NCBI GenBank assembly: GCA_900095095.1
Contig: FMBT01000058.1
Location: 1-64,000, forward strand
Reading direction: 5' to 3'
DNA length: 64,000 nucleotides
Source: Fragilariopsis cylindrus CCMP1102
Lineage: Eukaryota; Bacillariophyta; Bacillariophyceae; Bacillariales; Bacillariaceae
Position 1 is the stretch's first letter; every line of letters starts with the position of its first letter. Of the stretch, positions 1 to 9,495 are shown piece by piece. The translations under genes and the position numbers were made by a program. The notes below the pieces were generated by a model. That model worked only from the letters and a program-made list of their open reading frames with translations, did no database searches and was not told the origin of the DNA.

Positions 1-610
1 TTTTAAATATTTTGTTTAATGTACAAATCATATAAGTTACTGTTGTAGTGCAGGTGCTAACACTCTATCGGATTGAGTTGACAGCCCTGGGTTCAAATTG
101 GTTGCTAAATTCTAGTATCGGTCCAAATTTTCTAATCTAGTTCTCCATCCAAAGTTTTTCATCTTTTTATGTGGAAATTATTGCGTGTTTTTCAAACACA
201 TAAAATCCCACAGATTTCCTATAGCTCGAAAGCTGTTAAATGAATTCCATTTGTATTTGAATCGACTTATTATGTGAAATGCATATACATAATAAGAAGA
301 GTCGGCAGCCACAAGAGAGGTGCATTACTTATTGATAGTGATATCCCTCCTGTTGAATTGTCGTTAATGATATACATTCGTGCTGGTTGTTATTTATGAT
401 ACACTTTCGTATCGTTTATTTGGTATATTATTGTCATTTGTTATCTTGTTTTCATGAGGAGATGGCTGTGCCTTGTTGTGAGGATTCGTCTACTCATTAG
501 TTCATTGTTGTGATTGATACAGGTTCCTTATTGTTTGTTATTTGGTTACTAGGTGTTGCTAATCAGCTTGTTCTTGTGTTATATTTTTTATCTTTACATA
601 GGTTTCTTTA
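1..610. other. Gene-free left edge
   Basis: I see no supported gene here. The stretch is AT-rich, with stop codons in all frames and no recognisable domain. It leads into the tandem array that starts near 611. Confidence 0.5.
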
Positions 611-860
611 CATCACTTGAGGTGCTTGTTAGTTAAAGTAATTTGACGTCACTTGAGGTGCTTGTAATGTTGTTGCTGTTTGCTAGTTAAGTGGTTGACG
701 TCGCTTGGGTGCTTGTAATTGTTCTTGGTGTTGTTGTTCGCTAGTTAAGCGGTTTGGCGTCACTTAAGGTGCTTGTACTTGTCCTGTTAGTTGAGTGGTT
801 TGATGTCACTGGAGGTGCTTGCTTGTTAAGTTGTTTGACGTCAATTGAGGTGCTTGTTGT
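611..860. repeat. Degenerate tandem array with CRE-like core
   Basis: Six copies of a core close to TTGACGTCACTTGAGGTGC recur near 611, 643, 693, 752, 799 and 833, separated by variable spacers rich in GTTAGTT and TTGTTGTT. Two copies keep a perfect TGACGTCA palindrome, the classical bZIP/CRE site. The reading frames across the array are repeat artefacts. Confidence 0.7.
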
Positions 861-1264
861 TGTTCTTCACTTATCTTGTCTTGTGATGTCTTCATGGTCA
901 CAAAGTATGGTGTTGTTTGTGATCTTTTAGATTCTATTTTTATTTTATTTACCTTTTTGTTGCTTTTGGGTTCTTTGATCAATTTGATCGTTGTTTCTGT
1001 TCTAATCAGTTTGATCATTGTCAACTTTATTGAGGTCATTGTTCTCTTTTAATCAATTCAATCATTGTCGTAGTTTATTGTCTTCTCGGGCAACATAATT
1101 GATTGATAACTGTTAAGCAATAAGAAGGTAAATAAAAATATTGCTTCATCTTTAGTGCTATTGTTATTGGTGCTTTTGCAGCAGCTGCTGCTGCTGCCGC
1201 CGCCACTGATGATGGTGAGGGAAAAAGTTAGGGATAGGGATTGCCGATGGTGATGGTATCATTG

Positions 1265-1742
1265 TTATGTTATGTGTCGGTCTCCGCACCACTCCTGGTT
1301 ACCTAACTCACGATGAGACATGTCTGCATCTGAGGTAGAGCCAGGCTATGGTGCTAGACTCCTGGGTGTGACTCGACCATGCTGCACAGACCGGGCTATG
1401 AACCCATGACCACACAGCATGACCGTCTTCACCCCAAAGGCTGATATGACGCAGGCCTCCTTTGCCAACAGAGGGTAGGGGGTAAAATATTATTTTGGTG
1501 TTAGGGGAACCTCTCCAAGGACCCTAAGCGCCTGATGTTTCCTTGATGTCGTAAGCCACCCCTTTTACAGGGCCCGAAGAAGAGCTTTCAAGTAATAAAC
1601 CAGAATCATGGACTGAATTAGATTTAATTTAAATTAAATCTAAATCAGATAAAATGATCATGGGCGCACGTAGGTGGGAATCGAACCCACGGCCTCCATT
1701 CTGCGGGATAGGCCATTAACCAACTAAACTACGACTGGTATC
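1265..1742 (-). mobile_element. tRNA-derived SINE candidate
   Basis: On the minus strand, 1742-1661 resembles a tRNA head. An A-box match (TAGTTTAGTTGG) is followed about 32 bases later by a perfect B-box (GGTTCGATTCC) inside a 5-bp T-stem of GTGGG and CCCAC. The outer acceptor pairing is only partial (about 5 of 7) and the anticodon arm does not fold cleanly, so this is not a working tRNA gene. The body, down to about 1265, is visibly more GC-rich than its surroundings and carries a second weak B-box-like stretch near 1395. A pol III-transcribed SINE is the simplest explanation. A tRNA pseudogene beside another repeat is the alternative. Confidence 0.45.
1618..1643. repeat. Perfect 26-bp AT palindrome
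   Basis: The half-site TTAGATTTAATTT is followed directly by its exact complement with no spacer. The palindrome lies between the tRNA-like head and the GC-rich body of the SINE candidate. It could form a cruciform or mark a junction between two insertions. Confidence 0.75.
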
Positions 1743-1762
1743 ATTGTCATCAAAGTTGTCGT

Positions 1763-1874
1763 TGTCAATTGTCAATTGTCAAGTGTCAAGTGTCAAGTGT
1801 CAAGTGTCATGTGTCATGTGTCATGTGTCATGTGTCATGTGTCATGTGTCATGTGTCAAGTGTCAAGTGTCAAG
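1763..1874. repeat. Heptamer minisatellite, 16 units
   Basis: Sixteen contiguous 7-base units occur in the order TGTCAAT x2, TGTCAAG x4, TGTCATG x7, TGTCAAG x3. Variant units are grouped in blocks, which suggests local block expansion. No gene overlaps the array. Confidence 0.9.
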
Positions 1875-2287
1875 TGATCTTTTTGTGACACATAATTTCT
1901 AAGTTTGAATGAAAGTTGTAGGGAACGCCCATTTAGGAAAAGTCTTCTGTAAAATTCTACAGAGAGTTTGTACTAGGATTAAGATAAATGGAAACCAAGT
2001 AAGGTTTTCATTTGAGTCATGTGTGGAAAAAAATCATTTTGGATATCATTCTCTGTAATACAAAAGCAGCTCTGAGTACATTCAAGCTATTGCTAGGACG
2101 GTAGTATGGTGGTATCTCTGGTAAATATAAATGTAAACATAATGAACATAATGTAACTAAACACAAGATGGTATCTCTCTATGCAATTATATGCTTCATC
2201 TATTCAAACATAATGGTTTTTACAAGAGCTGCACTTGAAAGAGAGGAGAAGTGCAAATTATATAATAGGATGAGAGCTCGCTGAATA

Positions 2288-2560
2288 ATACAGCACTATC
2301 TATTATCTGTATGTTGTTAAGAATATTTAGGTTGTTTTCATATATAAAGCCTTAAGAGCACGGTATGCTTGACATGCTTCTTCCAGAAAATTAAGGTACC
2401 ATGTGAGTGTTGTAACCAACTCCCACAGGATGAGTAACGGCCGCAGACCTCTATATAACTAGGAGGAGGACAGTAACTTTCCCTCCATATATGTCCTCTC
2501 GCATTGCTACGTGAGGTTCAGTTTAGAGCTAGGGTGATGGTTTATTTCAGGTCAGTCAAT
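2288..2560. repeat. Dispersed repeat, copy 1
   Basis: Parts of this stretch match 6803-6990 in the same orientation. Matches include a TACAG..CTAT..ATC.GTAT block, a GAATA..TAG.TTG.TTTCAT block and a TCCTCTC.CATT.CT..GTG block. Identity is patchy because of many small gaps, so the limits are approximate. No coding capacity is seen. Confidence 0.35.
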
Positions 2561-2696
2561 TGGTTGATCCATTGAGGTTGATATATGATTACAACTTTGT
2601 TCTATTAGAACATATTAATACCACTCTACTCTTTAGTAGGGATTTAGTCATGTTTGAGTGGAGTTAGTTTCTTCTGGAACGCTGAAACCAAATACA

Positions 2697-2930
2697 TTAT
2701 CCTTTTTTTCATTTTGATGCGCACCACTTTCTCCCAGTAAAGTTTTCTTGGCTTTTCGACAGAAAGGTACAAGCACATTAATTAATGAAGCAGCCACTAC
2801 GAGCACCTCCAAATTATCTTTTTTCTCGATTAAAATGTGTTCCGCTTTCTCCCCTAAAGTTTTCCTATCTTTTTGACAAAAACATACAAGGACAATACCG
2901 AATGGAGCAGCCATCATGAGCACCTCCAAA
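2697..2930. repeat. Tandem duplication, about 117-bp unit
   Basis: Two adjacent copies share a T-rich block, CTTTCTCCC, AAAGTTTTC, GACA, ACAAG.ACA, then GCAGCCA and GAGCACCTCCAAA, at about 75% identity by eye. A 93-codon minus-strand frame crosses both copies, but it reads as the repeat and resembles no protein family. Confidence 0.65.
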
Positions 2931-4090
2931 TTTTTTTTGAACCTTCAGCCCTGTTACTAATCATGCCTTCAGGACACATTTCTCAACAGCCGAGGTCAGG
3001 AAAAAGAGCTTCCCTTATCTAAACGCATCAATATCTTTCATGGTATCTTTTAAGCAAAAATGGTGCTGTGAGTATATCTCCCACTTGCATTGATACTAGA
3101 GTACTTCTCGACTAACATTTTTGGTGCAGTTTTCAATAAATTCTGATACGGTTCATTCCCGGAAGAAAACCCCAAAACCACGCTTCGTAAGGATTCTCAC
3201 ATCGCTGCAATGTTTTCAGTGTCATTCTTATATTGTTGATGTCTGTTTAACCATTTGTTGAAGATAATTCTTCCCCTCGAACCTCCATAAAACTAAACGG
3301 ATCTATCTATTGGTCAGAATCTCCTGACCTTGTTGCTCGATTATTCCTGTCTATCTGTTATTTTAGGTACACAGTTTGATCTTCAAGTCAGAACAATATC
3401 GGATGCTGATTGGTCTGCACCCCATGCTTCTAACTTTAATCTTGGAAGGCTAAATAGCACAAATTTGCTCTCCGATCAGAATTCAAACGAGTTTGTCTCA
3501 TGTTAATTGTGCCGCTAGATGCACAATAAAGGAAAACAATAAAATGAGCGGTTGAAGTGCAGATTCCGATGTCGCAACAGGTGCTCAAACCTCCATTTAT
3601 AGAAAGTGTAGTAAATTTAGTCTTTAACCCGTTACACACAGAAAAATATGCCACTTATCCGGCCTTTGAACCATGAAGAAAACACAAGAGAAGCAAACAC
3701 CAAAAAATCAGGCTGTATTGACCCTCATCATCTCATCCGGCGTCCAGTTGCTTTGCATATTAGGCCCGGGATCGTCGGTGTTGGTTGTCTGCTAGATAGC
3801 ACAACTTATAATTACTTCTCTTAATAATTTTGCTTGCGACATCATCTGCATCCAATCCCTCCATCACTAAACCAAGGTGAGAAAAACGCATGTTCAGCAT
3901 CGAGACTATAGGAAAGTCATGTAGGATGATATATTTACATCAGCTTGAAATGGATGATTGAATATCTGCTAGTTAAGGTCAGAAAAGTGTACAAGTGAAA
4001 CCTTTAGTAGGCGGAAAAAAGTCAGAAACTCATCTTTGAAACAGAGTTCTCTCTATATCCATGACTCTCTTTCTTGTTCAAACTAAATGA
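2931..4090. other. Gene-free stretch
   Basis: No intact gene is visible. Short protein-like runs appear on the plus strand near 3260 and 3370, but they do not connect and match no family I can name. They may be remnants. Confidence 0.35.
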
Positions 4091-4381
4091 ACTTTTCCGA
4101 GCGGTTAACATATTTATTTTGACAAAAACTACTGTCTTAGAGGAAGTGACAAATTTGATGCTAAGTTCCGAGTTAAAGTTGTCGATAGACGTTTTGTTCG
4201 AGTAGAGATCAGGAACAAGAAAGCGCAGTTAACTCAATAAACGAGGAATAATCCTACTGAATATAAAAGATTGGCCAAGTGAAGACCAGAGCAATTTCAG
4301 TGATCGTTTTCGACTCGAACTTGTCATGATTTACTGACCATATGATGACCATTGCGTAGGGAACTTGCATAGCGTTGATGA

Positions 4382-5226
4382 ATAATTCTCAGAAGAACTA
4401 CTCAATCTGCTCAAGGTTGCGTTGACATAAAGGGGAGAAGGAAAGGTTTCAAAGTAACAAAATCCCTCGACAAATATTCTGCACACTATCCGGTTCGTTG
4501 CTTAAGTTACAATTACGAAGCTGATGTTAACGAAAATATGCTGCATAAAATCCTTCTGGTGTTACTGCTATTTACTCAGGTAGGTTCCAATATCTTGTAT
4601 AATGTGTTGTTTTTTGTTACTTATGCTTGATAACGTCATTTAAAGGCTCCCGGTCCCGATTTAAGAAGAAACACTAGCCGAAGAGCGTCGAATGACCGAC
4701 AAAATGAAGCGAATGTTGTTCAATTTACTCAATATATCGGTTAGTCAGTATCAACTCTTTTTTGTACCGTGTATAATAGCTTGATCCTGGTAAATTGTTC
4801 AAAACGCATCAATTAAGTCCTTCATCTTGGCATTAACGAGCACCAAAGTTTGCAAACCAATATTGTGAGTATGTACGAAGCAGACAGTCAAGCTTTTTTG
4901 CTAGGGTCGCAACAGTTTTGTCTTAGATTTTGTTTTTTGTGCTGTGCTTACGTTAGTTGCATTTAAGAATACCATTTTTTGTAGATCGGGAGGACAGACT
5001 GCTGATTTTATCAAAAGATACTGCATTTCCCACTTTATGCTGAGAGATCATAGAAATTGAAGCTATCTTGGAGATTTGATTGTAAATGGTACTTGACTAT
5101 TCGCTTTCTATAGGTAATTCTGTGTTCGTTGAGGCCCAGAAGAATATCATTAACGATCGATACGAAGAGGAACTTGGAATAAAGTCCTTAAAAACACAGA
5201 GTATTGAGATACTACGACTTATGTAA
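4382..5226 (+). CDS. Doubtful small spliced gene
   Basis: The plus strand is open from 4382 through a candidate ATG at 4538. It then shows plausible GT-AG junctions at 4580/4645 and after 4739, and a final open stretch at 5113-5226 ending in TAA. The first exon encodes a hydrophobic run (KILLVLLLF) that could be a signal peptide. The second is arginine- and asparagine-rich. The last reads like a normal soluble helix with the motif NDRYEEEL. The middle exons could not be settled. Just upstream (about 4130-4380) the sequence is also protein-like but not open. I do not recognise the family. A decayed gene is as likely as a live one. Confidence 0.22.
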
Positions 5227-5912
5227 TATGTTGCTTATATAGATGCCGAACGTTTTTTTCTACTTCTACCGATAGTCTTTCTCGTTCCATCAGTACGAAT
5301 AGATTTACAATAGCTGACTGATTTTCAGAACTAGTTGTTCCTACACCGGTAATTTGACACTGTCAGGGCTTGCAAATCAATGTTGTTCTCTTTAGATTCA
5401 GAACATTTGAACACTTTAAACTACTCAGAGTCATGCTAAGCAAGCTACGGACCTTTTTCTTACGAGCATCTATAGCTTCTTCGATACCCTTGTTCCAGAT
5501 TTAAACGACTAAGCTGAAATTATGACTTACAACATCATTCCTTATTTATGGTAGCTACCATCAGCATAGGTTAATGGTTACAACTGTGGAGACAATATTG
5601 CCCAAGTTGTCATACCATTGCTGCTATCTTCAGCCAGATGTACTAAAGAGGCTGGAAGGGACACAAGCATTTGACACTTGGAGGAACATAATGGACTGTT
5701 TGTTGAAGAAATTTTGTTACCTATCAATTTCTGAGAATTCTCACACACAAAAGTATTGGTGGAAAGAATGCTACTGTTCAGTAATAATAATAGGGATAAT
5801 AATACACTAGTATTATTGCTATCAATATTTGTGCACAAAATCACTACTAACTTTTCCAAATAGACTGATGAATGTGTGTTTGTCCTATCAGGCTCACCTT
5901 TTTGTATTGAGT
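5227..5912. other. Gene-free stretch
   Basis: No supported gene. Short frames here (for example 5574-5810 plus) show no domain, no splice logic and ordinary intergenic composition. Confidence 0.4.
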
Positions 5913-6028
5913 GGGCCCAATCTCTTAGTTGGCAGTATGGAATTGTATTTGTAGATAAATATATAATAATGTTGATGGGCCCAATCTCCAATTGGCAGTA
6001 TGAAATTACTTGTGTGTTTAGATAAGTA
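5913..6028. repeat. Tandem duplication, about 64-bp period
   Basis: Two copies begin with GGGCCCAATCTC and continue with TTGGCAGTATG.AATT and GATAA.TA, at 5913 and 5977. They are too diverged to be a recent slip. Confidence 0.7.
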
Positions 6029-6802
6029 AACATATAAGATTGATGCTGCCCACAATACTTTACCTCAATCGTTTGTCCAAATGCAAAGTGTGTTATTAAC
6101 AGAACTCCAGCTAGAATTGTGAACTACTTTCTTAAGGGGTGTAGTATTTCTCAAAAAATGGGACCTAGTGCACTCTTCCGAGAGAGCACCACCCCTTTTG
6201 AAAACATGTGCCTTCTTTCTTTCCTCAAATAAGTCCCTGTTGCTTTGAATAGCCTGCACCTACCTGCTAGATGTTAGGACCGGGTAGTAACTAAAAAGAT
6301 GACACTAACCTAATGCTAACGGCCAGATAGCCATTTTCCTAGTATTTAGTCAAACTACTGGTCATTTAACCATTAAATTTTTTGAAGTTATACTTGTTGA
6401 ACTGCGCTTAACATTTCAAGATTGGGGTCCTGCGAAGGAACAACTAAACAAAAAAAACCTGAAGATAGCTTAATCTGTAATGGCTTATTGAATATAACAC
6501 AGTTTTTGTACTGAGAACTTGAATAGAAAAGTATCTTTGATCTTGGCATGACCACGGGGGAAAGAATAGCTGATGCTCAATGAACACTCGAACTAGTCAG
6601 ACTTTTACATGAGCGGATTCAAAGGAAATATGTTGATTCATTTAATAGGGCAAAAGAGGTGCAGTCTAATTTGATCCAGGGGGGGAGGATTTGCAGTGAA
6701 GGTGCGAACAAATACAATCAGAGTCAAATTTCACAATATCACAAGAAAGGTGCATAATGGAGGAAGAAATATGAACCAAATCAATGAGTAACAGCTAAAC
6801 TA

Positions 6803-6990
6803 ATATTACAGTATCCTCTATCATCCGTATTTTTTTGGAATACTCTAGTTGGTTTCATCATCCTACTCCAACTAAATAGATAATAGCCATACCTCTCTAT
6901 GCCACTGGCTAGACCACCGTCTCTGTTTGTTTCCTCTCACATTACTGTGTGGCGTGTTTTTTAAAGTCCATTGTCAATAGATTGATTGGC
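6803..6990. repeat. Dispersed repeat, copy 2
   Basis: This is the partner of the stretch at 2288-2560, in the same orientation, with shared blocks in the same order. The ends are not defined and no coding capacity is seen. Confidence 0.35.
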
Positions 6991-7604
6991 CGGTGTTGTT
7001 ACTGCTGTTCAAAACTATGTACAAGTACAAGTACCGTATATAAATGTGTTTGTAAGAAAAGCGATGTTTAGTTAAACCCAAGATATGCTCTAATCTATAG
7101 GAACACTATTTACTTGGTTCTACAACTCAGCAAATCTTGCTGTAAAACTAGTGTCAAAGGTAGAGGAAAAGAGTTTGATACTGGGTATGGTTCAATATAC
7201 TTCCTTCTAGAAGCACTGTTTGGTTGCTTCTGCATACTGCACTACTAGGTACAATAACTTTTATCTTTCTCTCCTGGATTGGAAGACTTACCAGGTGATT
7301 TACTAGCAAGAACAAAAACACAGTGCAAGCCCCTCTGAAACCCTTACAGCTGGAATCCTGGCTAACAAGCACATCTTGACATTCCTTTAGTCTGTAAAGA
7401 AGACCTTAATCGCAACATTTCACACAACAAACTCAACATAAAAGAGCTTTTTAGTCACATTAAAATTCACACTTGTACTTCCAATCTGATCCATTGGTCT
7501 TTGCATACAATATTCATTGCCCTTCAATGTCAGTTTCAGACTGTCAAATTATCTGTAGAAATTACCATTCCAGCCAGGAAACATGTTATGTGCATGTTTG
7601 AATG

Positions 7605-7605
<1 letters not shown>

Positions 7606-7639
<34 letters not shown>
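7606..7639. repeat. (TG)17 microsatellite
   Basis: A pure dinucleotide run of 34 bases sits in a gene-free stretch. From 6991 to 8520 I find nothing else that can be supported. Confidence 0.95.
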
Positions 7640-7642
<3 letters not shown>

Positions 7643-8520
7643 CTCTTTGTAGACAACAAGGAAGACAAGCATTTGGTCAGTAACAAGATTCTTCCTTAGT
7701 GGTTTTTCCTGAATCTTCTAACAACAGGAAAACGCATGTCCTATGCTAGTTTTCTCATTCCCTTCTTCTTGATCAACATCTATTATGAACTACCCAAACT
7801 TGATGTTGCACTGCATCTTCTCAGTTGTTGTCAAGCGCAAAGGAGGATATGGTTTTGTGACAGGTGCAACCAGAGAATGAGATCCACGTGGGCTAGTTTT
7901 ATCTTAGATGTGAGTTATTTAGTATGTGCAGTTCAACTTGAGTAGGAAGTTTAAATACTATTGGTCTACAAAGTTTGTTTACACACAGCAAATGGTAAAA
8001 GATGAATATTCTAGTTAATTGAGTATTTATGTAAATTTTCTTGTCTTAAATTTTATCTGCGTGTGTTCATTGCTAGTCACATCAGATTTTTTACAGTATG
8101 CAAGACTTGCTGTAGACGTTAGTGGTATTCAACATTTGAGATAGATAAGTTAGTGATACAATACACCTGGACAAAATATTATTGTGTACAGTAGTTCCTA
8201 CCAACTGGATAATATTATTGGGCTGCTGAAAATAATTGAGATGGACTAGCAAATTATGGATTATAATGATTAAAAATCCAACTGAATTTCATACCAAATG
8301 ATTCTCACGGTGATGATAGCAGAAAATGCATACAATGACTTTCTCTTAAAGTTTTTTGATACTGTGAATGTAAAAACCTGCCTACTAAGCCAAATTTGTT
8401 ATGTTGAAGAACGATAAGACATCTTGTGCCTTATTATAGTTTGTAATAATTGTTTTACGTAGTAAAGTTATCTTAATATTCTATTCGTAAACCCACAAGG
8501 ACGAAAGTAGAAAAAGCTCT

Positions 8521-8778
8521 TTAATCCTCAACTGCGGACATAGCAGCATCATTCTTTTTCACTAATTGCGTAAGCGCCATATCTCCCTCTGAAACCATTC
8601 GAATGTATCCAACAAGACAGTATGGTGTGGCATCTCCAGTCGCCATACCGGTGACAGGGTCAACATTAGCTACATTTATCTGAACACTTGAGTGGTCCTT
8701 AGCTTCTACCAATCTGTTCGTCCAGTTACATTTTCGTGGGACGTAAAGGTCAACGTTTTCTCCGTTTTCGTTCTGCAT
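8521..8778 (-). CDS. RPS21: 40S ribosomal protein eS21
   Basis: This encodes a small cytosolic ribosomal protein of the 40S subunit that acts in late small-subunit maturation. The 85-residue product is the usual length. It carries the family signature VDLYVPRKC near residue 10, then NRLVEAKDHSSVQINVA, and a conserved central block ending in GYIRMVSEGD. The ATG at 8778 gives the canonical M-Q-N start seen in most eukaryotes. The gene is a single uninterrupted exon. It is divergent from the ProRS gene, sharing a 717-base upstream region. Nothing suggests decay. Confidence 0.95.
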   Translation of the reverse strand: MQNENGENVDLYVPRKCNWTNRLVEAKDHSSVQINVANVDPVTGMATGDATPYCLVGYIRMVSEGDMALTQLVKKNDAAMSAVED

Positions 8779-9495
8779 GTTGTTATTTTTTTGTGTGGGA
8801 ATATAAAATTAGGTTGCTGATTGTGTTTAAAAAAGGTCCACAAACGAAGGTTCGGAAGAAAAAGGGAAGTTAAGGATTAGTACTCGTCTTTTTATATATT
8901 GAGGTCTCACAAATATCACATAAAAAAATAGTTTAATATAAAGCAATACCGGTACTTTCCAGACAATCGCGGCAGAAATGAGGCTGCTGTGGACAAGAAA
9001 CGACCAATTTTATTTCTACTATGGTGCAACATACAGAAGAAAATTACAAGCTGAACGAAATCATCGTCATCGATATCACTGCCATTGTCCTTACCTTGAA
9101 GGATTTTTTTCTGTTGAAATAAAGAATTTATTATCGGTGCTGTGTTTTGTCGTACAGGTGTATTAACGTAATGCTAACTTTTGCGTTTGGTATCGCCGTG
9201 CAAAACTCATTGTCACTTACCACATACTATTTTTGAATTTCGGTTGAATGTAGGACGTCATACACGACAAAAATCAGCAGTGACGAAAATGATGGTAATT
9301 TGCCTGAGAAAACTTCACTTTTGTGTACGTTTGGGAATTTTATCTTCATGCAACTATTTCATTTATGTGAAACTTCTACAGTAGGAACAGTATACAGTAC
9401 GGTATGATTTACACATAGTAGTTTCGGTAAAACTAGTACTGTAGGTCCAAGTTAATATTTAATAGTCACTCTTTTAGCGTCAGCCCCTATAGATC
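8779..9495. promoter_or_regulatory. Shared upstream region of RPS21 and ProRS
   Basis: This interval separates two divergently transcribed translation genes, so it probably holds both promoters. I see no clear TATA box or repeated motif. Short open frames inside it have no recognisable content. Confidence 0.4.

Noticed and set aside
1661-1742. A functional tRNA gene on the minus strand
   Set aside because: The A and B boxes are good but the acceptor stem pairs only partly and no clean 5-bp anticodon arm forms, so I call it a SINE head or pseudogene.
1763-1874. CRISPR-like or telomere-like array
   Set aside because: Units are 7 bases with no spacers and do not match TTAGGG-type telomere repeats.
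2648-2929. A 93-codon minus-strand gene with an internal duplication
   Set aside because: The protein repeat simply mirrors the DNA tandem duplication, and there is no other coding evidence.
5578-6033. A 151-codon minus-strand gene
   Set aside because: It is open partly because it reads through the 64-bp duplication at 5913-6028. It has no domain or signal.
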